A stretch of DNA of 47,470 nucleotides from Bacteroidales bacterium (GTDB taxonomy: Bacteria > Bacteroidota > Bacteroidia > Bacteroidales > F082): the NCBI GenBank assembly GCA_017427985.1, contig JAFRRS010000010.1:1-47470 (forward strand), written 5' to 3'. Each line of letters begins with the position of its first letter. The stretch's first letter is position 1. The notes below the pieces were generated by a model, which did not search any database, was not told the DNA's origin, and was given only the letters and a program-made list of their open reading frames with translations. Below, in pieces: positions 41,300 through 47,470 of this stretch. Position numbers and translations under genes: made by a program.

Positions 41300-42256
41300 A
41301 TGAAGCAAAAAATCAATTTAATCATTGGTAATCAATACAATCCGCACCTCAATCTTGCTGTTGAGAGTTTTCTTCTGAACCAAGGCGACAACGATGCCGT
41401 AACCATGTTTTTGTGGAAAAACGAGCAAACAGTTGTTTACGGCTACAACCAAAATCCGTTTACGGAATGCAACGTGGATTTGCTTTTGTCGGAAGGCGGG
41501 CATGCGGCACGAAGAAGAACCGGCGGAGGCGCAGTCTATCACGATTTGGGCAATCTGAATTTCTCATTCGTGGCGAACAAAAACCTTTATGATGTTCACA
41601 AACAGATGAATGTCATCAAGACAGCGTTAGGATATTTTGGATTGGAAACCGAGGTTTCGGGCAGAAACGACATACTTTTCGACGGAAGAAAATTCTCGGG
41701 AAACGCCTTTGGAATCTATAAAGACAGAAGATTGCACCACGGCACTATTCTGATTAAGACCGACGGCGAGAAACTGGCAAAATATCTGAAAGTCAATCCA
41801 GCAAAGTTGCAGAAACACGGGGTGAAATCAGTGGCAAGCCGCATCATCAACCTTTCGGAAGTCGCAGACATCACTTCAGATTCGATAATACCTTATCTTT
41901 CAAAAGCTTTCGAAGAGGTTTACGAAGCAAAAGCGGAAATCATTGGTTTTAACGACTTGCTTACAGATAAAGTGTTGGAAACCAGAGACTTATTCGCTTC
42001 CGACGATTATCTTTTCGGAAAATGGCGCAATTTCCACGCCAAGAAAAGTGCACAGTTTTCATGGGGCTTAGTCGAACTCGACATGCACGTCAACGAAGAA
42101 AAAGGCATCATCGAGAGCATTTCAATCGCCTCAGACGGGCTTGAACCCGAACTCATTGAAGAAACAGAGCGCATCTTGACAGGCGCGAGCATCAAAAACG
42201 CCCCTGACTGCGGTGAAAACGAGGTCGCGAAAGATATTCTTGGCCTCATTTATTAG
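41300..42256 (+). CDS. lplA: Lipoate-protein ligase
   Basis: A 318-residue protein. The lipoate-binding loop RRRTGGGAVYHDLGNLNF is clear, preceded by LNLAVESFLLNQ and followed by GRNDILFDGRKFSGNAFG with the catalytic Lys of K-F-S-G-N-A. A C-terminal domain with EETERILTGASIKNAP is present, as in the two-domain LplA. It attaches salvaged lipoate to acyl-carrier or E2 proteins. It lies 1 base after the barrel protein gene's stop; a new promoter box follows at 42276. Confidence 0.92.
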   Translation: MKQKINLIIGNQYNPHLNLAVESFLLNQGDNDAVTMFLWKNEQTVVYGYNQNPFTECNVDLLLSEGGHAARRRTGGGAVYHDLGNLNFSFVANKNLYDVHKQMNVIKTALGYFGLETEVSGRNDILFDGRKFSGNAFGIYKDRRLHHGTILIKTDGEKLAKYLKVNPAKLQKHGVKSVASRIINLSEVADITSDSIIPYLSKAFEEVYEAKAEIIGFNDLLTDKVLETRDLFASDDYLFGKWRNFHAKKSAQFSWGLVELDMHVNEEKGIIESISIASDGLEPELIEETERILTGASIKNAPDCGENEVAKDILGLIY

Positions 42257-42275
42257 CTTCAAACGTATTTTTTAG

Positions 42276-42283
42276 TAATTTTG
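42276..42283 (+). promoter_or_regulatory. -7 promoter element for the methylthiotransferase gene
   Basis: TAATTTTG (42276-42283), 17 bases before the ATG at 42301. No clear -33 box. Confidence 0.45.
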
Positions 42284-42300
42284 CAGCCAAATTTTAAGAA

Positions 42301-43701
42301 ATGAAGTATTTTTTGCTGCCATTGGGCTGTCAGATGAACAGAAGCGACACAGAGCGAGTTCGCACCGTGCTGCACGGCATGGGATTTACTGAGACCGACA
42401 AAGAGGAGGAAGCCACGATTTTAGGCGTGATAGCGTGCTCGGTGCGCCAGAAAGGCATCGACAAGGTGTATTCGCGCATCCTGAAATGGAACGAGATGAA
42501 ACAAAACCACAACTGCATCACCTTCGTTTCAGGCTGCATCCTGCCAGCTGACCGCGAACGTTTTGTGAAACTGTTCGACCTCGTCTTCACCATGAACGAA
42601 CTGCCCGATTTGCCAGATATGATTAGGCAATACGGCGTTTTCATCCCAATGAAAAATGATGATTCTTCCAATACGAACGATGTAGAGACGCGAATAATCG
42701 CGTCTGTACCGAATTCCATTTCCAAGGCACCGTATATAAATAAGGTAGTCAACCCGTCAGCCAATATGGACCGCTTCTGGGTTATTAACCCTGACCATCT
42801 CTCTGATTTTGAGGCGTTTATCCCGATTCAGAACGGCTGCAACAAATTCTGCACCTACTGCGCAGTGCCATATACCCGTGGTCGTGAGGTGTCAAGGAAA
42901 TCGGAAGACATCATCAATGAATTAAAAGAATTAGTCGAAAAAGGCTACAAATCAATAACTTTGCTAGGACAGAACGTCAATTCTTATGGTTTGGACAAGA
43001 AAGGCGAAGAGATAAATTTCGCGGAACTGCTAAGAAGAATTGGCGCTTACGGCGACGCGAGCGGCAAAGAATTCTGGGTCTACTTCACCTCACCGCATCC
43101 GCGCGACATGAGCGACGAAGTGATTGAAGTCATCTCGCAATACAAATGTCTCGGCAAGCAGATTCATCTGCCGATACAGTCGGGCGACGACAACATGCTT
43201 CAGCGCATGAACCGCAAGCACACCCTTGATGATTACCGTCATATCATACACACAATCAGACGTTTACTGCCCGAGGCAACGATTTTTACAGACATTATCG
43301 TAGGCTTCACCGGCGAGACCGAGGAAGAGTTTGAGAACTCGCGAAAGGCGATGGAGGAATTCAAATACAACATGGCGTACATCGCGCAATACAGCGTGCG
43401 CCCTGGAGCAGTGGCGTCCTCGTGGGCTGACGACGTGCCGAAAGCCAAGAAACGCGAACGTTATCACATCCTCACCGACGAGCTGATGAAACATTCACTC
43501 GTTTATAACCAAGGACTTATCGGCAAGACACAAAAGGTATTGGTGACAGGATACGACCGCAAAAACGGTTATCTCACCGGTCACACCGAAGGCAAAATCG
43601 TCATCCGATTCCAGTCACGCGACAAGAACCTGATTGGACAAATCGTGACGGTGAAAGTGACAAGCGCGACGGCGTTATCAATTGAAGGAATATTATTGTA
43701 G
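42301..43701 (+). CDS. miaB: MiaB-like tRNA methylthiotransferase carrying an in-frame palindrome
   Basis: A 466-residue radical SAM methylthiotransferase. The N-terminal domain (PLGCQMNRSDTERVR, IACSVRQKG, FVSGCILP) has the three cluster-binding Cys. The radical SAM motif is QNGCNKFCTYCAVPYTRG. A C-terminal TRAM-like domain ends the protein. It would methylthiolate the i6A37 base of tRNA. Odd: codons 128-136 (VETRIIASV) are encoded by a copy of the GTAGAGACGCG palindrome, in the region between the N-terminal and radical SAM domains. The spacing is kept in frame. It is followed by mtaB. Confidence 0.85.
   Translation: MKYFLLPLGCQMNRSDTERVRTVLHGMGFTETDKEEEATILGVIACSVRQKGIDKVYSRILKWNEMKQNHNCITFVSGCILPADRERFVKLFDLVFTMNELPDLPDMIRQYGVFIPMKNDDSSNTNDVETRIIASVPNSISKAPYINKVVNPSANMDRFWVINPDHLSDFEAFIPIQNGCNKFCTYCAVPYTRGREVSRKSEDIINELKELVEKGYKSITLLGQNVNSYGLDKKGEEINFAELLRRIGAYGDASGKEFWVYFTSPHPRDMSDEVIEVISQYKCLGKQIHLPIQSGDDNMLQRMNRKHTLDDYRHIIHTIRRLLPEATIFTDIIVGFTGETEEEFENSRKAMEEFKYNMAYIAQYSVRPGAVASSWADDVPKAKKRERYHILTDELMKHSLVYNQGLIGKTQKVLVTGYDRKNGYLTGHTEGKIVIRFQSRDKNLIGQIVTVKVTSATALSIEGILL
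42682..42709. repeat. GTAGAGACGCG palindrome inside the miaB-like reading frame
   Basis: GTAGAGACGCG (42682-42692), loop AATAAT, CGCGTCTGTAC (42699-42709), one mismatch in the arms. It is in frame (codons 128-136) and carries no stop. It belongs to the same family as the copies at 2686-2713 and 29451-29480. Confidence 0.85.
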
Positions 43702-43702
43702 T

Positions 43703-43720
43703 GGCGAATCACCATTCGCC
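43703..43720. repeat. GGCGAAT palindrome between two methylthiotransferase genes
   Basis: GGCGAAT (43703-43709), loop CACC, ATTCGCC (43714-43720). It begins 1 base after the miaB stop codon and ends 15 bases before the next start, so it fills nearly the whole gap. It resembles another dispersed Bacteroidota hairpin with GTAG just before it. Confidence 0.8.
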
Positions 43721-43735
43721 CGGACGAATAAAAAT

Positions 43736-45022
43736 ATGAGGATTGCATTTAAAACATTAGGTTGCCGCGTGAACCTCTACGAGACGGACGCCCTCGCGTC
43801 GCAGTTCAAGGAGGCAGGCTACGATGTGGTAGAAAGCGACGAAACCGCTGACGTTTACGTAGTGAACACCTGCACCGTGACCAATCAGAGCGACCAGAAA
43901 TGTCGGCAGGCAATCAACCAGATACGGCGCTCCCACCCCACTGCCATCATAGCGGCGATGGGATGCATGGTGAACCACCGCAAACAAGAGATGCTAGACA
44001 GCGGCGTGATCGACTACGCCATCGACAACGAGAGGAAATACGCTTTATTTAGCATCATAGATGGTCATTTTAAGGGTGAAGCAATCGACCCCGAAGGCTT
44101 TGACAAGGACTTATTCAGCTACCGCCACGCTTACAGCACCTTCCACACCCGTAGCTTGATAAAAATCCACGACGGATGCAACAATTTCTGCTCTTACTGC
44201 ATCATCCCGAATGTGCGCGGCAGAGCCACAAGTCGTCCAGCGGACGAGATTTACGAAAACATAAGAAACGTGGTGGCACACGGCTTCAAAGAAGTCGTAC
44301 TGACGGGAGTGAACATGGGACGTTATAGTTATCAAGATATTGATTTTGAGCATCTTATCGATAATATTTTAAAGATTGAAGGCGATTATAGAGTTCGCAT
44401 TTCATCCATTGAGCCCGACAACTTCAGTGACAGGTTTTTGAGTCTGTTTGAGAACCCGAAACTCGCTCCGCATATGCACATCTGCCTTCAGAGCGGTGCC
44501 GAAAAAACGCTCAGGGAGATGCACCGGCATTACACGGCGGCACAGTTCAAGGAGATGTGCGATAGGATAAAAACTGCAATTCCTGATTTTAATATAACAA
44601 CAGATGTAATTGTAGGCTTCCCTGGCGAAACCGAGTCCGATTTCGCGGAAAGCACCGAGTTATGCAAACAAATCGGATTCAGCCATATCCACACTTTCAA
44701 ATACTCCATTCGCACTGGCACCAAAGCCGCAACGATGCCGAATCAGGTTCCAGAGTCGATAAAAACCGAGCGCAGTGCCATCATACGACAGATTTCAGCG
44801 GAAAACAAGCTGAAATATTTCAACCAGATGCTCGGCAAGCCGCAAAGAATGCTCATCGAGCGCGTGATGGCAGATGGAACAGCAAGAGGATACGGCGAGA
44901 ATTACGTCCCGCTCCGCCTTAAAGCCAAAGGATTAGAGAAAAACACTTTCGTCGATGTGGTGCTGAATGACATTATTAATAAAGGTGATAATTCGGAAAT
45001 GAGCGCCATTATTAAAGGTTGA
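43736..45022 (+). CDS. mtaB: tRNA threonylcarbamoyladenosine methylthiotransferase
   Basis: A 428-residue radical SAM methylthiotransferase from the ATG at 43736 (MRIAFKTLGCRVNLYE); an earlier in-frame codon lies before the palindrome and is not used. Cluster-binding Cys occur in KTLGCRVN, VNTCTVTNQSDQK and AAMGCMVNH; the radical SAM site is DGCNNFCSYCIIPNVRGRA. It adds the 2-methylthio group to t6A37 of tRNAs. It follows the MiaB-like gene by 34 bases, almost all of it a palindrome, so they are probably one transcript. Confidence 0.93.
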   Translation: MRIAFKTLGCRVNLYETDALASQFKEAGYDVVESDETADVYVVNTCTVTNQSDQKCRQAINQIRRSHPTAIIAAMGCMVNHRKQEMLDSGVIDYAIDNERKYALFSIIDGHFKGEAIDPEGFDKDLFSYRHAYSTFHTRSLIKIHDGCNNFCSYCIIPNVRGRATSRPADEIYENIRNVVAHGFKEVVLTGVNMGRYSYQDIDFEHLIDNILKIEGDYRVRISSIEPDNFSDRFLSLFENPKLAPHMHICLQSGAEKTLREMHRHYTAAQFKEMCDRIKTAIPDFNITTDVIVGFPGETESDFAESTELCKQIGFSHIHTFKYSIRTGTKAATMPNQVPESIKTERSAIIRQISAENKLKYFNQMLGKPQRMLIERVMADGTARGYGENYVPLRLKAKGLEKNTFVDVVLNDIINKGDNSEMSAIIKG

Positions 45023-45064
45023 AAAAATTTTTAAAAAAATTGTTTTTCGTATTCAAAAATGTTG

Positions 45065-45072
45065 TAATTTTG
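45065..45072 (+). promoter_or_regulatory. -7 promoter element for rpsT
   Basis: TAATTTTG (45065-45072), 45 bases before the rpsT start; a TTG lies 22 bases upstream of it (45040-45042). Confidence 0.5.
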
Positions 45073-45117
45073 CAGTCCGAAAAATTAGGAAAGAAAAAAT
45101 AAAATTAAGATAATAAA

Positions 45118-45372
45118 ATGGCAAATCACAAATCTTCACTGAAGAGAATCCGTCAGGCAGAAAACAGACGTTTACACAACCGCTTCTATGCTAGAGCGAT
45201 GCGTTCAGCCGTTAGAAGCTTCAGAGCTTTAACAGAAAAGAGCGAGGCTGAATCAAAGCTTTCAGAAATGTACAAGACTATCGACCGCGTGGCAAAACGT
45301 GGCATCATCCACCGCAACAAAGCCGCTAACTTGAAGTCAAAACTTGCACACTTCACAGCTAAATTAGCATAA
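45118..45372 (+). CDS. rpsT: 30S ribosomal protein S20
   Basis: An 84-residue, Lys/Arg-rich protein starting MANHKSSLKRIRQAENRRLH, then YARAMRSAVRSFRAL and KRGIIHRNKAANLKSKLAH, which are clear S20 sequences. It binds 16S rRNA near the 5' domain. A good promoter box lies upstream and a strong hairpin (45388-45426) follows, so it is monocistronic. Confidence 0.97.
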   Translation: MANHKSSLKRIRQAENRRLHNRFYARAMRSAVRSFRALTEKSEAESKLSEMYKTIDRVAKRGIIHRNKAANLKSKLAHFTAKLA

Positions 45373-45387
45373 TTTTATTAGAAATAT

Positions 45388-45426
45388 CGACAAAGTTCTT
45401 CCTGTCTGCAGGGAGAACTTTTGTCG
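45388..45426 (+). terminator. Hairpin terminator after rpsT
   Basis: CGACAAAGTTCT (from 45388) pairs with AGAACTTTTGTCG (ending 45426) with one bulged base, plus an inner CCTG/CAGG pair. The T's of the right arm give only a partial U-tract. An in-frame TTG for radC at 45421 lies in this hairpin, which supports starting radC at 45442. Confidence 0.65.
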
Positions 45427-45441
45427 TATAAACCAAAAGAC

Positions 45442-46137
45442 ATGAAGCCAAACACAAACCAGTCGATAAAAAACTGGGCGACAGAAGACCGCCCGCGCGA
45501 GAAAATGCTCGAGAAAGGCCGCGAAGCCCTCTCCGACGCGGAACTCATCTCCATCCTCATAGGCTCAGGCAACAGCACCGAGAGCGCCGTCGACCTGTCA
45601 AGACATATCCTAAAAGACGTCGACGACAACCTCATCAGCCTTTCACAGATGACAATCAACGACTTGACAAGCTACAACGGCATCGGCGAGGCAAAAGCGG
45701 TAAGTATCTTAGCGGCGTTAGAATTGGGAAGACGAAGACGTTTCGCGGAAGCGGCACAACAAGCCCTAATCAAAAACAGCAAAGACGCTTTTGAATATTT
45801 CTACATCAGGATGTCAGACCTCAGCCACGAACAGTTCTGGGTGATGCTTCTAAATCCGGCAAACAAAGTGATAAAAGTGTCAAGAATAAGCATCGGAGGC
45901 GTAAACGGCACCACCGCCGACCCAAAGCGGATATTCAAAACAGCCTTGGAAAACAACGCCACCGCCATGATGCTATGCCACAACCACCCTTCCGGGAACG
46001 TCGAGCCGAGCGACTTCGACAAAACCATTACAAGAAACATCGTCAACGGCGGAAAAATCCTCGAAATAAAAATTTTAGACCATATCATCATTGGTATCAA
46101 TAATTATTTTAGTTTTGCAGATTCAGGAATGATATGA
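45442..46137 (+). CDS. radC: RadC family JAB-domain protein
   Basis: A 231-residue protein from the ATG at 45442. N-terminal UPF0758 part: REKMLEKGREALSDAELISI, then SYNGIGEAKAVSILAALELG. The C-terminal JAB/MPN metal site is CHNHPSGNVEPSDFD. RadC-type proteins occur widely, often near DNA repair genes; the name is historical and no repair role is proven. Its last 4 bases overlap the start of wecB, so they are co-transcribed. Confidence 0.93.
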   Translation: MKPNTNQSIKNWATEDRPREKMLEKGREALSDAELISILIGSGNSTESAVDLSRHILKDVDDNLISLSQMTINDLTSYNGIGEAKAVSILAALELGRRRRFAEAAQQALIKNSKDAFEYFYIRMSDLSHEQFWVMLLNPANKVIKVSRISIGGVNGTTADPKRIFKTALENNATAMMLCHNHPSGNVEPSDFDKTITRNIVNGGKILEIKILDHIIIGINNYFSFADSGMI

Positions 46138-47237
46138 AAATTGTTACCGTTATAGGGGCAAGACCCCAGATAATCAAGGCGGCGGCATTGAGTCGCGCCA
46201 TCAAAGAGCACTTTGAAAACGAGGTGCAGGAAGTAATTGTGCACACAGGTCAGCACTACGATGACAACATGTCGCAGGTGTTTTTCGACGAACTCGGACT
46301 TCCGCAACCAAATTATAATTTAAATGTGGGCTCCGCCTCGCACGGCGTCCAGACAGCAAAGATGATTGTAGGAATAGAAGAGATTCTCTTGAAGGAAAAA
46401 CCCGATTATCTCGTGCTTTACGGCGACACCAACTCAACACTGGCAGGCGCGATCGCGGCTTCAAAAATACATGTCCCAATAGTGCATATCGAGGCGGGAC
46501 TGCGATCGTTCAACAAGTCGATGCCTGAGGAAATCAACAGAATCTGCTGCGACCACTGCTCCACCCTGCTCTTCTCGCCCACCGCAACGGGCTACCAAAA
46601 CCTCATAAACGAAGGCTTTAGCTCTGGAATATACCATTGCGGCGACGTGATGTACGACAACAGCAAATATTTTGCAAACATTGCCGACAAGAAATCTCAA
46701 ATCCTTGACAAAGAAGAGCTTAGAGGCGTCGACTACGTTCTTTGCACCATACATCGCGACAACAACACCGACCAGCCGGAAAGATTGAACGCTATTTTTA
46801 AAGCGCTATTAAAAATATCTGAAAGCAAAAAGGTTGTTCTGCCGTTGCATCCAAGAACGTCCAAGTTGTTGAATGTCAATCTTGAAAAAGATTTGTTTGA
46901 CAAGATTTCAAATAACAAAAACATAAAAATACTGCCTCCGGCGTCGTTTTTGGACATGATTGTGCTGGAGCGTCACGCGCAGATGATTGTCACCGATTCG
47001 GGTGGCGTCCAGAAAGAGGCGTTTTTCTTCCAGAAGCCTTGTCTCATTTTGAGAACCGAGACGGAATGGACTGAAATTGTGGAATGCGGAGCTGCTGTCA
47101 TAACCGACGCCAACGAGGAACGAATCATCGAATCTTTCAACAATTTCATGGAGAATGCGCCGCACAACTACCCCGACATTTTCGGTGACGGCAACGCCGC
47201 AGTGTTCATCTGCAAAGAAATGTTGGAAAAATTGTAA
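46134..47237 (+). CDS. wecB: UDP-N-acetylglucosamine 2-epimerase (non-hydrolysing)
   Basis: A 367-residue protein: GARPQIIKAAALSRAI at the start, HTGQHYDDNMSQVFFDELGL, YGDTNSTLAGAIAA, HIEAGLRSFNKSMPEEINR, and TDSGGVQKEAFFFQKPCL. It converts UDP-GlcNAc to UDP-ManNAc for surface polysaccharides. It overlaps radC by 4 bases (ATGA). No other polysaccharide genes are nearby in this window. Confidence 0.94.
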   Translation: MKIVTVIGARPQIIKAAALSRAIKEHFENEVQEVIVHTGQHYDDNMSQVFFDELGLPQPNYNLNVGSASHGVQTAKMIVGIEEILLKEKPDYLVLYGDTNSTLAGAIAASKIHVPIVHIEAGLRSFNKSMPEEINRICCDHCSTLLFSPTATGYQNLINEGFSSGIYHCGDVMYDNSKYFANIADKKSQILDKEELRGVDYVLCTIHRDNNTDQPERLNAIFKALLKISESKKVVLPLHPRTSKLLNVNLEKDLFDKISNNKNIKILPPASFLDMIVLERHAQMIVTDSGGVQKEAFFFQKPCLILRTETEWTEIVECGAAVITDANEERIIESFNNFMENAPHNYPDIFGDGNAAVFICKEMLEKL

Positions 47238-47240
47238 ATT

Positions 47241-47274
47241 TTTGTGGATTGTATTAAAAACTTTTGTATTTTTG
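47241..47274 (+). promoter_or_regulatory. Promoter of rpsF
   Basis: TTTG (47241-47244), 22 bases, TATTTTTG (47267-47274), then a 62-base leader to the rpsF start. Such leaders on ribosomal protein operons can be autoregulatory, but no structure was established here. Confidence 0.55.
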
Positions 47275-47336
47275 CACTCTAAAAAAGAAACAAATAGTTA
47301 TTTAACTTAAATATTTAATAATCAATAGTTTAAATT

Positions 47337-47470
47337 ATGAATCAGTACGAAACCGTTTTCATTTTAACTCCCGTTTTGTCTGAAGAACAGATGAAGGAAG
47401 CGGTAGCAAAATTCGAGAACCTGCTCACAAAGAACGGAGCAGAGATCGTTTTCAAGGATTTCTGGGGCAT
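47337..47470 (+). CDS. rpsF: 30S ribosomal protein S6 (5' part)
   Basis: The first 44 codons are visible: [18 protein letters not shown], then [18 protein letters not shown], the normal start of S6, which binds 16S rRNA next to S18. The gene runs off the window's right edge; rpsR and rplI probably follow, as in many Bacteroidota. Confidence 0.95.
   Translation, partial: MNQYETVFILTPVLSEEQMKEAVAKFENLLTKNGAEIVFKDFWG

Overview
The window is a piece of a Bacteroidales-type (Bacteroidota) chromosome. Evidence: many genes are preceded by the Bacteroidota promoter form TTTG-N19/20-TAnnTTTG. The tRNA genes lack an encoded CCA. The window carries a PorT-like protein, PEGA and FISUMP-like surface proteins, a KorDABC-type 2-oxoacid:ferredoxin oxidoreductase and a membrane pyrophosphatase, all typical of anaerobic gut-type Bacteroidales. 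The species cannot be named from this sequence. LpxC is a stand-alone protein rather than the LpxC-FabZ fusion seen in well-known Bacteroides.

Layout. 1-2657: end of a ferredoxin oxidoreductase operon (korD fragment, alpha, beta, gamma). 2735-5817: two secreted or surface proteins. 5900-24252: an accessory region with two DUF4143 ATPases, a HigB/HigA pair, a tight seven-gene operon (PD-(D/E)XK nuclease, TerB-like zinc ribbon protein, two small proteins, SPFH-GYF protein, GYF protein, 4-TM protein), a DUF1016 nuclease, DUF4190/DUF2752 membrane proteins, a lipoprotein, a membrane Ser/Thr kinase, a DUF2750-like protein, an ABC-F ATPase, a RelB/PIN pair and a CPBP protease. 24733-47470: mostly housekeeping genes: split chromate transporter, two tandem acyl-CoA synthetases, pyrophosphatase, nucleoside transporter-thyA-folA, lpxC/lpxD, aminotransferase, heptose kinase, porT, two tRNA-Glu, lplA, two methylthiotransferases, rpsT, radC, wecB and the start of rpsF.

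The most interesting non-coding signal is a pair of related elements on the minus strand, at about 14893-15143 and 24346-24584. Each has a good promoter with 19-base spacing, then about 110-130 bases, then a conserved ~95-base structured block of the form CACGC-loop-GCGTG ... CACGC-T-rich. The long stem is kept in both copies although its bases differ, and GCGTG can pair either upstream or downstream. They look like a small RNA family or a switch-like leader: one lies upstream of the nuclease/SPFH operon, the other upstream of the CPBP protease gene. The window also carries several short repeat families: GTAGAGACG palindromes (one inside a miaB-like reading frame), 7-, 8- and 10-base tandem repeats, a 31-base direct repeat flanking an ATPase gene, and an array of small hairpins upstream of the DUF2750-like gene.
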